A stretch of DNA of 64,000 nucleotides. It comes from Bacillota bacterium. GTDB taxonomy: Bacteria > Bacillota > Clostridia > Lachnospirales > Lachnospiraceae. Positions within the stretch are counted from its first letter, which is position 1; each line of letters begins with the position of its first letter. Of this stretch, positions 7,971 through 17,521 are shown piece after piece. Location: positions 124,001 to 188,000 of the forward strand of contig JAEZOB010000023.1 in assembly GCA_023414355.1 (NCBI GenBank). The letters run 5' to 3'. The position numbers were made by a program, and so were the translations under genes. Below the pieces are notes generated by a model, which was given only the letters and a program-made list of their open reading frames with translations, ran no database searches and was not told the origin of the DNA.

Positions 7971-9737
7971 TTATCTTTGGATACTGTTTGCAGCCATCAG
8001 ATGGCATTCGAGCATCATGGGTCTGATCTGCTGGTCAGGAATTACCTTCAGTTGAGGGAACTCTTTTTGTAACTCAAGGATATTTCTTCGATGATGTCCG
8101 ATAACCTGGGATAAATCCTTCGGATTGCATAGAATTAAGATATCTTGGCCTGAGGCGGTATCAGGAGCATGTTCAGATAGGATAACCTTCATACGTTCCA
8201 GAAAATATGCACTTTCCACCAGCTGTCGAAATGCCGGATGAAAGGGACCATACAAAACTTCTTTGCCCTCTGCGATCATGTCTGTTGGCTGAAGTCCCAT
8301 ACGGATTACCGGTATCTGGCTTTTTAAGAAGACCTGATACATTTCCTTTGTCCAGTCGACTGCCTCTTCGATGGATAATGGATGATATTCGCTACGATGA
8401 CAGAGCTCCGCCAATTCGGTTTCTTTGATCACAAGGGTAGGATAGATACGGACAAAATCCGGTTTTAATAATGCAGCAAGCTTGGAGGAAAGGACACAGC
8501 GTTCCTTTGTATCCTCCGGTAATCCGACCATTAACTGAATCCCCAATTGAAAACCATGTTCCCTAATCAGTGCTACAGACTGATAGACATCCGAAACCAG
8601 ATGACCTCTGTTTGAAGCCTGAAGAACTTCTTCGATAAGGGACTGGACGCCGAGTTCAATGATGTCAACATTGTACCTCCTCAGTCTGTCAAGGATCTCC
8701 CTGGAAATGTAATCCGGTCTCGTGGAGAGGCGGATCGCATGGATTCTTCCGTTACTCTTATACTCGGAAGCCAGCTTAAGATAATTCTCCTGAAGCTCTG
8801 TTTCTATTCCTGTAAAACTTCCCCCAAAGAAAGCAAGTTCAATCTGCGTAGTAGCATCCAAACTCGATGAATAGGCCTCCACCTGCTCGGAGACCTCTTG
8901 GAGCGTCATAGCTGACGCTTTTGAAGTGATTTTTCTCTGGTTGCAGAAGACGCAATCGTTAGGACAGCCGGCATGTGATATGAAGATAGGGATATTCACA
9001 TGCTTCCTGCGACTTAAGCTTTCCATTCCAGAATCTTCCTGATAGTCAAGTACGAGGATGGAGCCGATATCCGTTAATGGAAATTCCGGAAAATAAACTA
9101 GTTTTTTCTGCGCTGCCTCAATAAAAGCTTGTATCTTATCAAAATCGGGATGTTTACCTAAATCCCCATGAAAAACCACCACATCATCAAAGCTTCCGCT
9201 GGTCCCTCCCAGGAAACCGGCATCATAGCCCTCCAGTAATACATGTCCCGGTTGTATCAGAAGCACCTTCATGGAATCCTTAGCAGCTTCGTAGATGCCC
9301 CGATCACTGGTGATGATGCTATCGTGATTGACGATCACAGTGGAGCATTTGGTATAACCCTGTCTGGCAGAAATTAATTTCTTATCTGTATTTATACTGT
9401 GCTGCAGAAGAAGAGCATTGGTATAATCCAGCCTGTGAATCAGAAATTTTCCGGTCACAACAGCATTATAAGCGATATCCTCCGGATAAACCGAAGCAAG
9501 CCTTGTGTTTCCCACGACATAGGGGACGCCCAGGGCATCTAATTGTCTGTAGATACTCTTTGAAGCATTTTCATCAAGGAGTATGGTATCATCAACAATC
9601 GACAGCACAAGATCCGCATGAGTGCCAATTCTATGATCGAATCGGTCATCTCTTGGAATTAGGACGACTGATCCTATGGTTTTCATATAATCTATGAAGT
9701 TCGGATTGGCTTTCTCTGATAAGAATATTATTTTCAT
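7971..9737 (-). CDS. Fusion: DUF6873-like domain plus Elp3-like radical SAM protein
   Basis: 588 residues in two parts. Residues 1 to about 240 (MKIIFLSEKANPNF onward) resemble a clostridial domain of unknown function (DUF6873-like, tentative). From about residue 245 the protein is a radical SAM enzyme: CPNDCVFC near 256-263 is the C-x3-C-x2-C iron-sulfur motif, followed by IELAFFGGSFTG, LSTRPDYIS and IELGVQS blocks typical of Elp3/coproporphyrinogen-like radical SAM proteins. The Elp3-like part normally starts a separate protein at NIPIFISHAGCPNDC, so this is a fusion. No acetyltransferase domain is evident at the C-terminus. Start ATG 9737 has AAAGGAAG upstream; the frame is open to 9788. 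Substrate unknown. Confidence 0.85.
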   Translation of the reverse strand: MKIIFLSEKANPNFIDYMKTIGSVVLIPRDDRFDHRIGTHADLVLSIVDDTILLDENASKSIYRQLDALGVPYVVGNTRLASVYPEDIAYNAVVTGKFLIHRLDYTNALLLQHSINTDKKLISARQGYTKCSTVIVNHDSIITSDRGIYEAAKDSMKVLLIQPGHVLLEGYDAGFLGGTSGSFDDVVVFHGDLGKHPDFDKIQAFIEAAQKKLVYFPEFPLTDIGSILVLDYQEDSGMESLSRRKHVNIPIFISHAGCPNDCVFCNQRKITSKASAMTLQEVSEQVEAYSSSLDATTQIELAFFGGSFTGIETELQENYLKLASEYKSNGRIHAIRLSTRPDYISREILDRLRRYNVDIIELGVQSLIEEVLQASNRGHLVSDVYQSVALIREHGFQLGIQLMVGLPEDTKERCVLSSKLAALLKPDFVRIYPTLVIKETELAELCHRSEYHPLSIEEAVDWTKEMYQVFLKSQIPVIRMGLQPTDMIAEGKEVLYGPFHPAFRQLVESAYFLERMKVILSEHAPDTASGQDILILCNPKDLSQVIGHHRRNILELQKEFPQLKVIPDQQIRPMMLECHLMAANSIQR

Positions 9738-10034
9738 TGGATTGCTTCCTTTCCGGTCTATTGTAACACCGGGGATCATGATGCACAATGTAAAATTGAC
9801 GGATACGATGACTTCGGTAGAAGCTTTGAAGAAGGTAACAGCTTATTTTTACAAAAGTGTCATTGATTGTTTATAAAATGAAATATAATGTTAACAATAA
9901 TTACCAAGGAAATTAATATTATCGTAAGGAATAATAAAATTGGTTATGCTATAATGAAAACCAGTAAGAAAGCAGGCACCTTTAGGCATAATGGAAGGGA
10001 CAAATACCTCCGATTTGAAAAAGTGAGGTTCATG

Positions 10035-11519
10035 ATGACAAGACAAAATCAAAATCCGAATAATCAGAAGCGAAGAAAATCAAAACACATCGTTACGGCA
10101 ATTACAATTGAGGTTGTGATTCTACTTGCACTGTTTGGAACATATCGTTGGTATGTTGCTATGAAGGCAGACGAAGCGCTGCCGGATACCAAAGCAGAAA
10201 GTCAACAGGATACGGAAGATACTGAGATTATTAAGACCTCTCCGGCGAAGGGTGCAGACAGCTCGGAGGGCAATAAGAATTCAGACGATGAGGATAAGCT
10301 TACACCGGAGGAACAGGAAGCCCTGGAACAGCAGGATAAGCTGAGCAAGGAGATTAAGGACAGAGAAGCTATCATAGCACAGGCGGACCGTTTGGCGCTT
10401 GGCTATGAATATGAGAAAGCGGTCAAGTTGCTGAAGGGTTATGTGGGTACAGAAGGAGATTATTCCAGGTATCCGATTCTGACTCAGGCAATCGACCGAC
10501 TGGAGAAGGAAAAAAGTGAGCTTGTACTATATGGAGGCTCTTATGATTCTATTACTCAAATCAATCATATCTTTTTCCACTCATTGGTCGCAGATCCAAA
10601 AAAGGCTTTTGATGGTGATGCGAAAGCCAAGGGCTATAATATGTATATGGCAACAATTAAGGAATTCGATCAGATCATCGAGAAGCTTTATGAGGATGGA
10701 TATGTACTCGTTAATATGTCAGATCTGACAGATAAAGTTAAAAAGGATGATATAGAAAGCTATCAGGAAGCAAAGCTTTATCTAAGAAACGGAAAGAAAC
10801 CCATCGTTCTTTCCATAGATGATGTCAGCTATTATGCTTACATGGATGAGGATGGCTTTGCAAAAAGAATTATTATTGATGAGAACGGAAAATCAGCCTG
10901 CGAGATGAAAGCGGAGGATGGTACGATCATCTCAGGTGCCTATGATATTGTGCCGATTCTGGACGAGTTTATCGAGGCACATCCGGACTTCTCGTATCAG
11001 GGAGCAAAGGGGCTGATCGCACTGACCGGCTATGAAGGAATTCTCGGCTATCGTACCAATGACAGCAAGTCACCTACCTACGAAGAGGACAAAAAAGCTG
11101 TGAAGAAGGTTGCCGAAGCTTTAAAGGCAGAAGGCTGGGAATTCGGTTCCCACAGCTGGGGACATAAGAATATGCAGACGGAGTCACTGGAGCTCTTGAA
11201 GAGAGATACAGACAGGTGGTTGAAGGAAGTAGAACCGCTGATCGGGAAGACCGATGTCTATGTATTTCCGTTCGGAGCAGATATTGAGCATACGGTAGGA
11301 CCGTATACCAGTGACAAATATCTATATTTAAAACAACAGGGTTTTCATGTATTCCTGAATGTGTACGCGAAACCCTGGATGCAGATCAGAAAGGATTATG
11401 TAAGAATGGGCCGAAGACCAATTGATGGTCAGGCAATGCTGCAATACCCGGAGCGATTGATGGATTTATTCAATGCCCGGGATGTACTGGACCGGGACCG
11501 GCCAGCACAAAACTGGTAG
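10035..11519 (+). CDS. Membrane-anchored polysaccharide deacetylase
   Basis: About 494 residues. A basic N-terminus (KRRKSKH) and one hydrophobic segment (near residues 18-38, ITIEVVILLALFG) anchor the protein, with the rest outside the cell. Next come an acidic low-complexity stretch, a helical spacer, and a NodB-type carbohydrate esterase 4 domain: SIDDVSYY near 261 carries the metal-binding aspartate pair and HSWGHKN near 373 the two histidines. Likely role: deacetylation of peptidoglycan or another surface glycan. GAGG at 10025-10028 fits ATG 10035 (or ATG 10032); the longer frame to 9888 has no ribosome site. Confidence 0.88.
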   Translation: MTRQNQNPNNQKRRKSKHIVTAITIEVVILLALFGTYRWYVAMKADEALPDTKAESQQDTEDTEIIKTSPAKGADSSEGNKNSDDEDKLTPEEQEALEQQDKLSKEIKDREAIIAQADRLALGYEYEKAVKLLKGYVGTEGDYSRYPILTQAIDRLEKEKSELVLYGGSYDSITQINHIFFHSLVADPKKAFDGDAKAKGYNMYMATIKEFDQIIEKLYEDGYVLVNMSDLTDKVKKDDIESYQEAKLYLRNGKKPIVLSIDDVSYYAYMDEDGFAKRIIIDENGKSACEMKAEDGTIISGAYDIVPILDEFIEAHPDFSYQGAKGLIALTGYEGILGYRTNDSKSPTYEEDKKAVKKVAEALKAEGWEFGSHSWGHKNMQTESLELLKRDTDRWLKEVEPLIGKTDVYVFPFGADIEHTVGPYTSDKYLYLKQQGFHVFLNVYAKPWMQIRKDYVRMGRRPIDGQAMLQYPERLMDLFNARDVLDRDRPAQNW

Positions 11520-11552
11520 GCGGGGCTACGGCTATTGGATAAAGGGTATGAG

Positions 11553-11803
11553 AATATTGCGGGAGCAATGGGCTGTTTCAAAATACTGCTGAAAGGAACA
11601 GAGAAAGGGTACAGCCGTCCCTCACACACTGGATCCCGGACAGCTTGTCAATTTTGTAAGTCATAATCAAACAAACAAGTTTGTTTGCTATTGCCTTACA
11701 AAATTGGCAAACTGTTCGGCAAACAGTGTATGATGGGATGGCTGTACCCTTTCTCAGTTCTGCTGTAGGTTATGATGAAACAGCCCATTGCTTCCGCAAT
11801 ATT
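11553..11803. repeat. Long fold-back element, family I copy 1 (251 bp)
   Basis: Outer arms of 28 bp (11553-11580 and 11776-11803) are complementary with one mismatch. Further inside, a second arm pair (GAAAGGGTACAGCC with GGCTGTACCCTTTC) and inner hairpins (TTTTGTAAG/CTTACAAAA and the perfect CAAACAAAC/GTTTGTTTG) continue the fold. The block at 11712-11741 (with GGCAAACAGTG and GATGGGATG) matches, in inverted orientation, 20719-20748 of the element at 20591-20956, so both are one family. No open reading frame of substance. It may be a non-autonomous MITE-like element. Confidence 0.85.
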
Positions 11804-11981
11804 TTTATAGTCTACGAACCAATAGCCTGACCTTGCCGCTAGGGTGGAGGGATGAAAGAATTAGCCTGACCTTGGCATCGGGGCGGAAAATGGAATATTA
11901 TGATTTTGCCGTTAGGACGGGGGATAAGGTAATAGTTTGAGTTATGTGTTAGGAAGGTTTTCTACAGTTAATTCAAAGACA

Positions 11982-12196
11982 GGATGAGTGTGGCTATACA
12001 TAAGGGGGACATGGACCCTGCCGAAAAACGATTAGCCAATTTTCGAGTGTGTTACTGCAGGCTAGTTCGTTTTGTGAACGACCGACGTACCTATCAGGGA
12101 GGAGCAAAACGTAATAAACGCCTGCAGGAATACCCGAAAATTGAGCTTGTTTTGCGGTAGGGTTCATGTCCTCCTTGTGTATAGGCACACTCATCC
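11982..12196. repeat. Long fold-back element (215 bp)
   Basis: Starts GGATGAGTGTG at 11982 and ends with the complement at 12186-12196. Complementarity continues imperfectly for about 80 bases per arm (CTATACA/TGTATAG, GACATG/CATGTC, ACTGCAGGC/GCCTGCAGG). No coding content. The sequence between this and the preceding fold-back (11804-11981) has loosely repeated TAGCCTGACCTTG blocks at 11825 and 11863. Together they fill the 815-base gap between the deacetylase and dnaE. Confidence 0.8.
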
Positions 12197-12226
12197 GTCC
12201 GGAGAGTATGATCTGGTTTTGGGTTT

Positions 12227-12280
12227 GTCAATAAGTGGTAGACCCCTACGTTGGCGATACGTCTTATTGACAAGTTTTTG
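12227..12280 (+). terminator. Hairpin with T-run upstream of dnaE
   Basis: TTGTCAATAAG (from 12227) pairs with CTTATTGACAA, followed by GTTTTT. It has terminator form; as no plus-strand gene ends nearby, it could be an attenuator in the dnaE leader or part of a repeat. Confidence 0.4.
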
Positions 12281-12337
12281 CGGGTGACATAGAATGGACT
12301 TAAGTTCTTCTATACTTGGAAGGAAGGGAGGATGAAC

Positions 12338-15300
12338 ATGAATTTTACTCATTTACATGTGCATACGGAATATAGCTTGTTGGACGGTTCTGGTAAGATC
12401 AAGGAGATGGTTGCGCGTGCCAAGGAGCTGGGTATGGATAGTTTAGCGATCACCGACCATGGCGTCATGTACGGTGTCATCGATTTTTATAAAGCCTGTA
12501 TGGCGGAAGGAATAAAGCCAATCATCGGATGTGAGGTTTATGTTGCTCCGAACTCCAGATTTGATCGTGAAGTCGGTGCCTCCGAGGAACGCTATCATCA
12601 TCTGGTGCTGCTTGCGGAGAATAATACCGGATATCAGAATCTGATGAAGATTGTCTCCAGAGGGTTTCTGGAGGGCTTTTATTATAAACCAAGAATTGAT
12701 TATGAGGTGCTGCAGCAGTACAGCGAAGGCATCATAGCTTTAAGCGCCTGCCTTGCAGGTGAGATTGCTACGAATATCCGAAGGGGCTTTTATGCCGAGG
12801 CAAAGACGGCTGCCCTGAAGCTGCAGAGTATCTTCGGAGAGAATAATTTCTTCCTGGAATTGCAGGATCATGGAATGCAGGAGCAGAAGGCGGTGAATCA
12901 GGGATTATTGCGTCTGTCTCAGGATACCGGAATTAAATTAGTAGCGACGAATGATGTCCACTACACCTATGCAGAGGACTCAGATCCTCACGACATCCTG
13001 CTTTGTATCCAGACACAGAAGAAGGTGTCGGATGAGAATCGGATGCGATATGAAGGAGGCCAGTATTTCTTAAAGTCTCCCGAGGAGATGCTTACGCTCT
13101 TCCCTTATGCAAAGGAAGCATTGCAGAATACCCACGATATCTCAAGTCGTTGTCATGTGACAATAACCTTTGGTGAATATAAACTGCCCGTCTATCCGGT
13201 ACCTGCACCTTTCACGGCCTTTGATTATCTGACGATGCTCTGCGAGGAAGGTCTGAAGGAGCGGTATCAGCCTGTAACGCAGGAACTGAAGGAACGCTTG
13301 ACCTATGAGCTGGAGACCATCAGGAATATGGGCTTCGTAGACTATTTCCTGATTACCTGGGATTTTATTAAATATGCCAGGGACAACAATATCGCGGTAG
13401 GACCTGGACGTGGCAGCGCTGCGGGATCGATTGTGTCTTATTCCTTACATATTACAGATATCGATCCAATTAAATATAATCTCTTGTTTGAGCGCTTCCT
13501 GAACCCGGAGCGTCTTACCATGCCCGATATCGATATTGACTTCTGCTACGAACGCAGACAGGAGGTTATTGATTATGTAACAGCCAAATACGGTAAGGAC
13601 AAGGTGGTCCAGATCGTAACCTTCGGTACGATGGCTGCCAGGGGTGTCATCCGAGATGTAGGACGTGCTCTGGACCTCCCTTATGCCCAGGTAGATACGA
13701 TTGCAAAGATGATTCCTACCGAAATCGGAATCACGATTGAGAAAGCTATGGCTGCGAATAAGGAGCTAAATCAACTCTATGAAAGCAATAGTGAGGTCAA
13801 ATACTTAATCGATATGTCCAAAAGATTGGAGGGCTTACCCAGACATACTTCAATGCATGCGGCGGGTGTTGTGATTGGTAAGGAGAGTCTGGATGAATTT
13901 GTACCACTTTCCCGTTCCTCCGATGAATCCGTTACCACCCAGTTCACTATGACAACTTTGGAAGAGCTGGGCTTGCTTAAGATGGACTTTCTTGGACTTC
14001 GCACCCTAACCGTAATTCAAAATGCGGAGCGCTTGGTCAATAAAGTTTACAAGGGCCAGGATTCCTCAGGTACGAAGCATTTTGATATTAAAAAGATAGA
14101 TTATAACGATCAGAAAGTATATGATCTGATTTCCTCTGCAAAGACAGAGGGTATCTTCCAGCTGGAAAGTGCCGGAATGAAGAATTTCATGAAGGACTTA
14201 AAACCTCGAAGCCTTGAGGATATCATTGCCGGAATTGCTTTATACCGTCCGGGCCCGATGGAATTTATCCCGCAGTATGTCAAGGGAAAGAACGAAGCAG
14301 GGCATATCACTTATGAATGTCCACAGCTGGAGCCGATACTTTCCCCGACTTACGGTTGTATCGTATATCAGGAGCAGGTTATGCAGATCGTACGTGATCT
14401 GGCCGGGTACAGCTACGGCCGGAGTGACTTGGTGCGCCGTGCCATGTCCAAGAAGAAGGAATCCGTGATGATCAAGGAGCGGAAGGCTTTTGTATACGGT
14501 AACGAAGAGGAAGGCGTTCCTGGTTGTATTAAGAACGGTATTTCTGAGAATGTTGCCAATCATATCTACGATGAGATGATGGACTTTGCGAAATATGCCT
14601 TCAATAAGTCTCATGCCGCGGCTTATGCAGTCGTATCCTATGAGACTGCTTATCTAAAATGCTATTATCCCGTGGAGTTTATGGCGGCTCTTATGACCTC
14701 CGTCATAGAAAATCCGGGCAAGGTTTCGGAATATATCTATACCTGCAGACAGATGGGGATCGAGATTCTTCCTCCGGACATCAATGAAGGAGATACCGTA
14801 TTTACGGTATCGGACGGAGCAATCCGTTACGCACTATCGGCAATCAAGGGTGTCGGAAGACCGGTCATTGATGCAATTGTAGCAGAACGCGAGGAAAATG
14901 GACCGTTTGTCACTCTGAAGGATTTTGCCACAAGATTATCAGGCAAGGAAGTAAATAAGCGTACCATTGAAAGCTTTATCAAGGCTGGCGTATTTTCTAA
15001 TCTGCATCCGAACCGCAGACAGCTGATGATGAATTATGTTCAGATCCTGGATGATATCGCTGCAGACAAGAAGAAGTCCCTGACAGGGCAGATGACACTG
15101 TTTGATTTTGCCGGTGAAGAGGAAAAGAATGAGTATGAGATGTCAATGCCAGATATTGCGGAATACAGTAAGGAGCAATTGCTGGCCTTTGAGAAGGAGG
15201 TACTTGGCATCTATGTCAGTGGGCATCCGCTGGAGGAATATGAGCTTCGTATCAAGAAGAATGTAACAGCCAATTCTAATGATTTTATGATTGATGAAGA

Positions 15301-15841
15301 AATTGACAAACCCAGAGTATCCGACGGCAGTCAAGAGGTGATCGGCGGCATGGTTACCTCGAAGACTGTAAAAACAACCCGCAGCAACAGCATGATGGCT
15401 TTTATCACACTAGAGGATTTATTCGGCAATGTTGAGGTTATAATATTTCCGAAGGATTATGAGAAATATAAATCTATGATAGAACCCGACCGGAAGATAT
15501 TCGTCCGCGGAAAAGTAACTGTGGAGGAAGAGAAGGCAGCGAAGTTGATTTGCCAGGACATCATTCCGTTTGACAGCATACCTCAGGAGGTCTGGATCAA
15601 ATATAAGAGTCTCGGAGACTTCCAGAAAGACGAGCAATCTCTGTACACCTTACTGGATCAATTTGATGGAAATGATACTGTGGTGATCTATTGCGAAGTG
15701 GAAAAATGTATGAAAAAACTTCCAAAAAGTAGAAATGTAAAGGTGGATAGGGAGCTGATTCAGCGGCTGATGACAATATATTCGGAAGAAAATGTTCGAA
15801 TTACAGAAAAGAGTATTGAAAAACAGGGAAAAATAGATTAG
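12338..15841 (+). CDS. dnaE: DNA polymerase III subunit alpha
   Basis: 1167-residue DnaE-type replicative polymerase subunit. Domain order: PHP domain at the N-terminus (HLHVHTEYSLLDG, ITDHGVMYG), polymerase palm with the catalytic aspartates in PDIDIDFCYERRQ near residue 397, fingers (GIFQLES, YRPGPMEFIPQYV), helix-hairpin-helix region (IKGVGRPVIDAI), and an OB-fold near residue 1005 (GGMVTSKTVKT, AFITLEDLFGNVEVI). Such Clostridia usually also have PolC, so this would be the second, DnaE1/DnaE3-like polymerase. GGGAGG at 12326-12331 fits ATG 12338; ATG 12332 is too close. pfkA follows 43 bases downstream, a common neighbour in Firmicutes. Confidence 0.97.
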   Translation: MNFTHLHVHTEYSLLDGSGKIKEMVARAKELGMDSLAITDHGVMYGVIDFYKACMAEGIKPIIGCEVYVAPNSRFDREVGASEERYHHLVLLAENNTGYQNLMKIVSRGFLEGFYYKPRIDYEVLQQYSEGIIALSACLAGEIATNIRRGFYAEAKTAALKLQSIFGENNFFLELQDHGMQEQKAVNQGLLRLSQDTGIKLVATNDVHYTYAEDSDPHDILLCIQTQKKVSDENRMRYEGGQYFLKSPEEMLTLFPYAKEALQNTHDISSRCHVTITFGEYKLPVYPVPAPFTAFDYLTMLCEEGLKERYQPVTQELKERLTYELETIRNMGFVDYFLITWDFIKYARDNNIAVGPGRGSAAGSIVSYSLHITDIDPIKYNLLFERFLNPERLTMPDIDIDFCYERRQEVIDYVTAKYGKDKVVQIVTFGTMAARGVIRDVGRALDLPYAQVDTIAKMIPTEIGITIEKAMAANKELNQLYESNSEVKYLIDMSKRLEGLPRHTSMHAAGVVIGKESLDEFVPLSRSSDESVTTQFTMTTLEELGLLKMDFLGLRTLTVIQNAERLVNKVYKGQDSSGTKHFDIKKIDYNDQKVYDLISSAKTEGIFQLESAGMKNFMKDLKPRSLEDIIAGIALYRPGPMEFIPQYVKGKNEAGHITYECPQLEPILSPTYGCIVYQEQVMQIVRDLAGYSYGRSDLVRRAMSKKKESVMIKERKAFVYGNEEEGVPGCIKNGISENVANHIYDEMMDFAKYAFNKSHAAAYAVVSYETAYLKCYYPVEFMAALMTSVIENPGKVSEYIYTCRQMGIEILPPDINEGDTVFTVSDGAIRYALSAIKGVGRPVIDAIVAEREENGPFVTLKDFATRLSGKEVNKRTIESFIKAGVFSNLHPNRRQLMMNYVQILDDIAADKKKSLTGQMTLFDFAGEEEKNEYEMSMPDIAEYSKEQLLAFEKEVLGIYVSGHPLEEYELRIKKNVTANSNDFMIDEEIDKPRVSDGSQEVIGGMVTSKTVKTTRSNSMMAFITLEDLFGNVEVIIFPKDYEKYKSMIEPDRKIFVRGKVTVEEEKAAKLICQDIIPFDSIPQEVWIKYKSLGDFQKDEQSLYTLLDQFDGNDTVVIYCEVEKCMKKLPKSRNVKVDRELIQRLMTIYSEENVRITEKSIEKQGKID

Positions 15842-15884
15842 AATACTGTAGTCTTTAGTTGTTGATGAAGCGGAGGTTATAACA

Positions 15885-16856
15885 ATGGGAAATGTTAAGA
15901 CGATTGGTGTGTTGACCAGTGGCGGGGATGCGCCGGGTATGAACGCCGCAATCAGAGCAGTAGTTAGAACTGCTTTAGCGTCAGGCTGTAAAGTAAAGGG
16001 TATCATGCGAGGATACCTTGGCTTATTGGAAGAAGATATCATAGATATGGATGCAAGAAGTGTGTCTGATATCATTCAAAGAGGCGGTACCATCCTTTAT
16101 ACCGCACGTTGTTTAGAAATGCTGAAGCCTGAGGTTCAGGATAAAGCAGCGGAGATTTGCAGAAAACATGAAATTGATGGTTTGGTAGTCATCGGTGGTG
16201 ACGGATCTTTCAAGGGAGCACAGCAGCTGGCAAGAAGAGGTATTAATGCGGTAGGAATACCGGGAACAATCGATCTTGATATTGCATGTACAGATTATAC
16301 CATTGGTTTTGATACAGCAGTCAATACAGCGATGGAGACCATTGATAAAGTAAGGGATACTTCAACCTCTCACGAACGTTGCAGCGTCATCGAGGTAATG
16401 GGAAGACATGCAGGTTATATTGCATTATGGTGTGGTATTGCCAATGGAGCAGAGGATATTCTTCTTCCCGAGCGTTATGAGTATGATGAACAGAGAATCA
16501 TCAACAGTATCATCGAGAAGCGCAAAAAGGGAAAGAAGCATTATATCATAGTAAATGCCGAAGGTGTTGGTGATTCCAACGGTATGGCTAAGAGAATTGA
16601 AGCTGCTACAGGCATGGAGACCAGAGCTACAATCATCGGTCATGCACAGAGAGGCGGCAGCCCCACAACAAGAGATCGTGTCTATGCTTCCATGATGGGT
16701 GCAAGAGCGGTAGACTTGTTAGTAGAAGGTAAGACTAAGAGAATTGTCGGCTACAAGGGCGGACAATTTGTGGATTATGATATTGAAGAAGGTCTTGCAA
16801 TGACCAAGGACATCGATCAGTACATGTTTGATTTATCGGTCAGACTTTCCAAATAA
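15885..16856 (+). CDS. pfkA: ATP-dependent 6-phosphofructokinase
   Basis: Phosphorylates fructose 6-phosphate to the 1,6-bisphosphate in glycolysis. 323 residues. Nucleotide-binding motifs TSGGDAPGMNAAIRA at the N-terminus and GGDGSF at residues 104-109 (Gly rather than Asp after GGD supports ATP over pyrophosphate as donor). Substrate site MGRHAGYIAL and the AQRGGSPTTRDR block are present. The active-site loop reads PGTIDLDI (126-133), where well-studied enzymes have PGTIDNDI: both aspartates are kept but Asn is Leu. Clear ribosome site (GGAGG) before ATG 15885. Probably cotranscribed with dnaE; a terminator follows at 16919. Confidence 0.96.
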   Translation: MGNVKTIGVLTSGGDAPGMNAAIRAVVRTALASGCKVKGIMRGYLGLLEEDIIDMDARSVSDIIQRGGTILYTARCLEMLKPEVQDKAAEICRKHEIDGLVVIGGDGSFKGAQQLARRGINAVGIPGTIDLDIACTDYTIGFDTAVNTAMETIDKVRDTSTSHERCSVIEVMGRHAGYIALWCGIANGAEDILLPERYEYDEQRIINSIIEKRKKGKKHYIIVNAEGVGDSNGMAKRIEAATGMETRATIIGHAQRGGSPTTRDRVYASMMGARAVDLLVEGKTKRIVGYKGGQFVDYDIEEGLAMTKDIDQYMFDLSVRLSK

Positions 16857-16918
16857 CAGATGATCCTAGTTGTTGAAGATTGAGACCGTATCCATTCAGG
16901 TACGGATTGACAGAATAT

Positions 16919-16962
16919 AAGCTGGTTAATAATTGCCTGGCGCGATTACTAATCAGCTTTTT
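16919..16962 (+). terminator. Rho-independent terminator after pfkA
   Basis: AAGCTGGTTAATAAT pairs with ATTACTAATCAGCTT with one mismatch, followed by a T-run. It lies 60 bases after the pfkA stop and fits the end of a dnaE-pfkA transcript. Confidence 0.8.
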
Positions 16963-17088
16963 CATAAACTGAATTCGTGTAAAATTTTTACTCATATTAT
17001 TAGTGAGTACTATCATACGACAATGCTCTGCATGAGAATTTACTGAGGAATATTTTAATATTTATTATTAGGGAGGAGGAGTTTATTT

Positions 17089-17508
17089 ATGTATCTTGTA
17101 AGCGCATGTCTGGCGGGGGCGCCATGCCGATACGACGGAAAAAGCAAGGGGTATCAGCAGATTGTTGATCTTGTGAACGGTGGAGAGGCAGTCCCTGTAT
17201 GTCCCGAACAGCTTGGGGGACTATCGACGCCAAGAGCAGCCAGCGAAATCATTGGAGATAAGGTAGTAAGTAAGGAAGGGCAGGACTGTACTGCGGAATT
17301 TGAACTGGGAGCGGAAAGAACCCTTGCAATTGCAAAGGCACTTGGGATTACGAAAGCAATTCTAAAGGCTAATAGTCCTTCTTGTGGTTGCGGGAAGATT
17401 TATGACGGGACCTTTTCAGGTGTACTGATTGATGGTAACGGCAGAGCGGCAGAATTGCTGATAAAGAACGGTATCAAGGTATACACAGAGGATGAACTGT
17501 TACAGTAA
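17089..17508 (+). CDS. DUF523 family protein (TudS-like desulfidase candidate)
   Basis: 139 residues covering a whole DUF523 domain (MYLVSACLAGAPCRYDG, VPVCPEQLGG, SPSCGCGKIYDGTF). Some DUF523 members (TudS) hold a catalytic 4Fe-4S cluster on three conserved cysteines and remove sulfur from thiouracil or 4-thio-UMP; the conserved cysteines in ACLAG, VCPEQ and SCG are all present here. The desulfidase role for this protein is inference from the family. Strong ribosome site GGGAGGAGG before ATG 17089. It stands alone, with pfkA terminated upstream and a fold-back terminator downstream. Confidence 0.88.
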   Translation: MYLVSACLAGAPCRYDGKSKGYQQIVDLVNGGEAVPVCPEQLGGLSTPRAASEIIGDKVVSKEGQDCTAEFELGAERTLAIAKALGITKAILKANSPSCGCGKIYDGTFSGVLIDGNGRAAELLIKNGIKVYTEDELLQ

Positions 17509-17521
17509 AGCCTTTTAGACG

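Noticed and set aside
7971..9737. Frameshift joining two genes at the radical SAM fusion
   Set aside because: The junction is within one uninterrupted reading frame with normal codon use; no stop or shift is seen, though an assembly error cannot be excluded.
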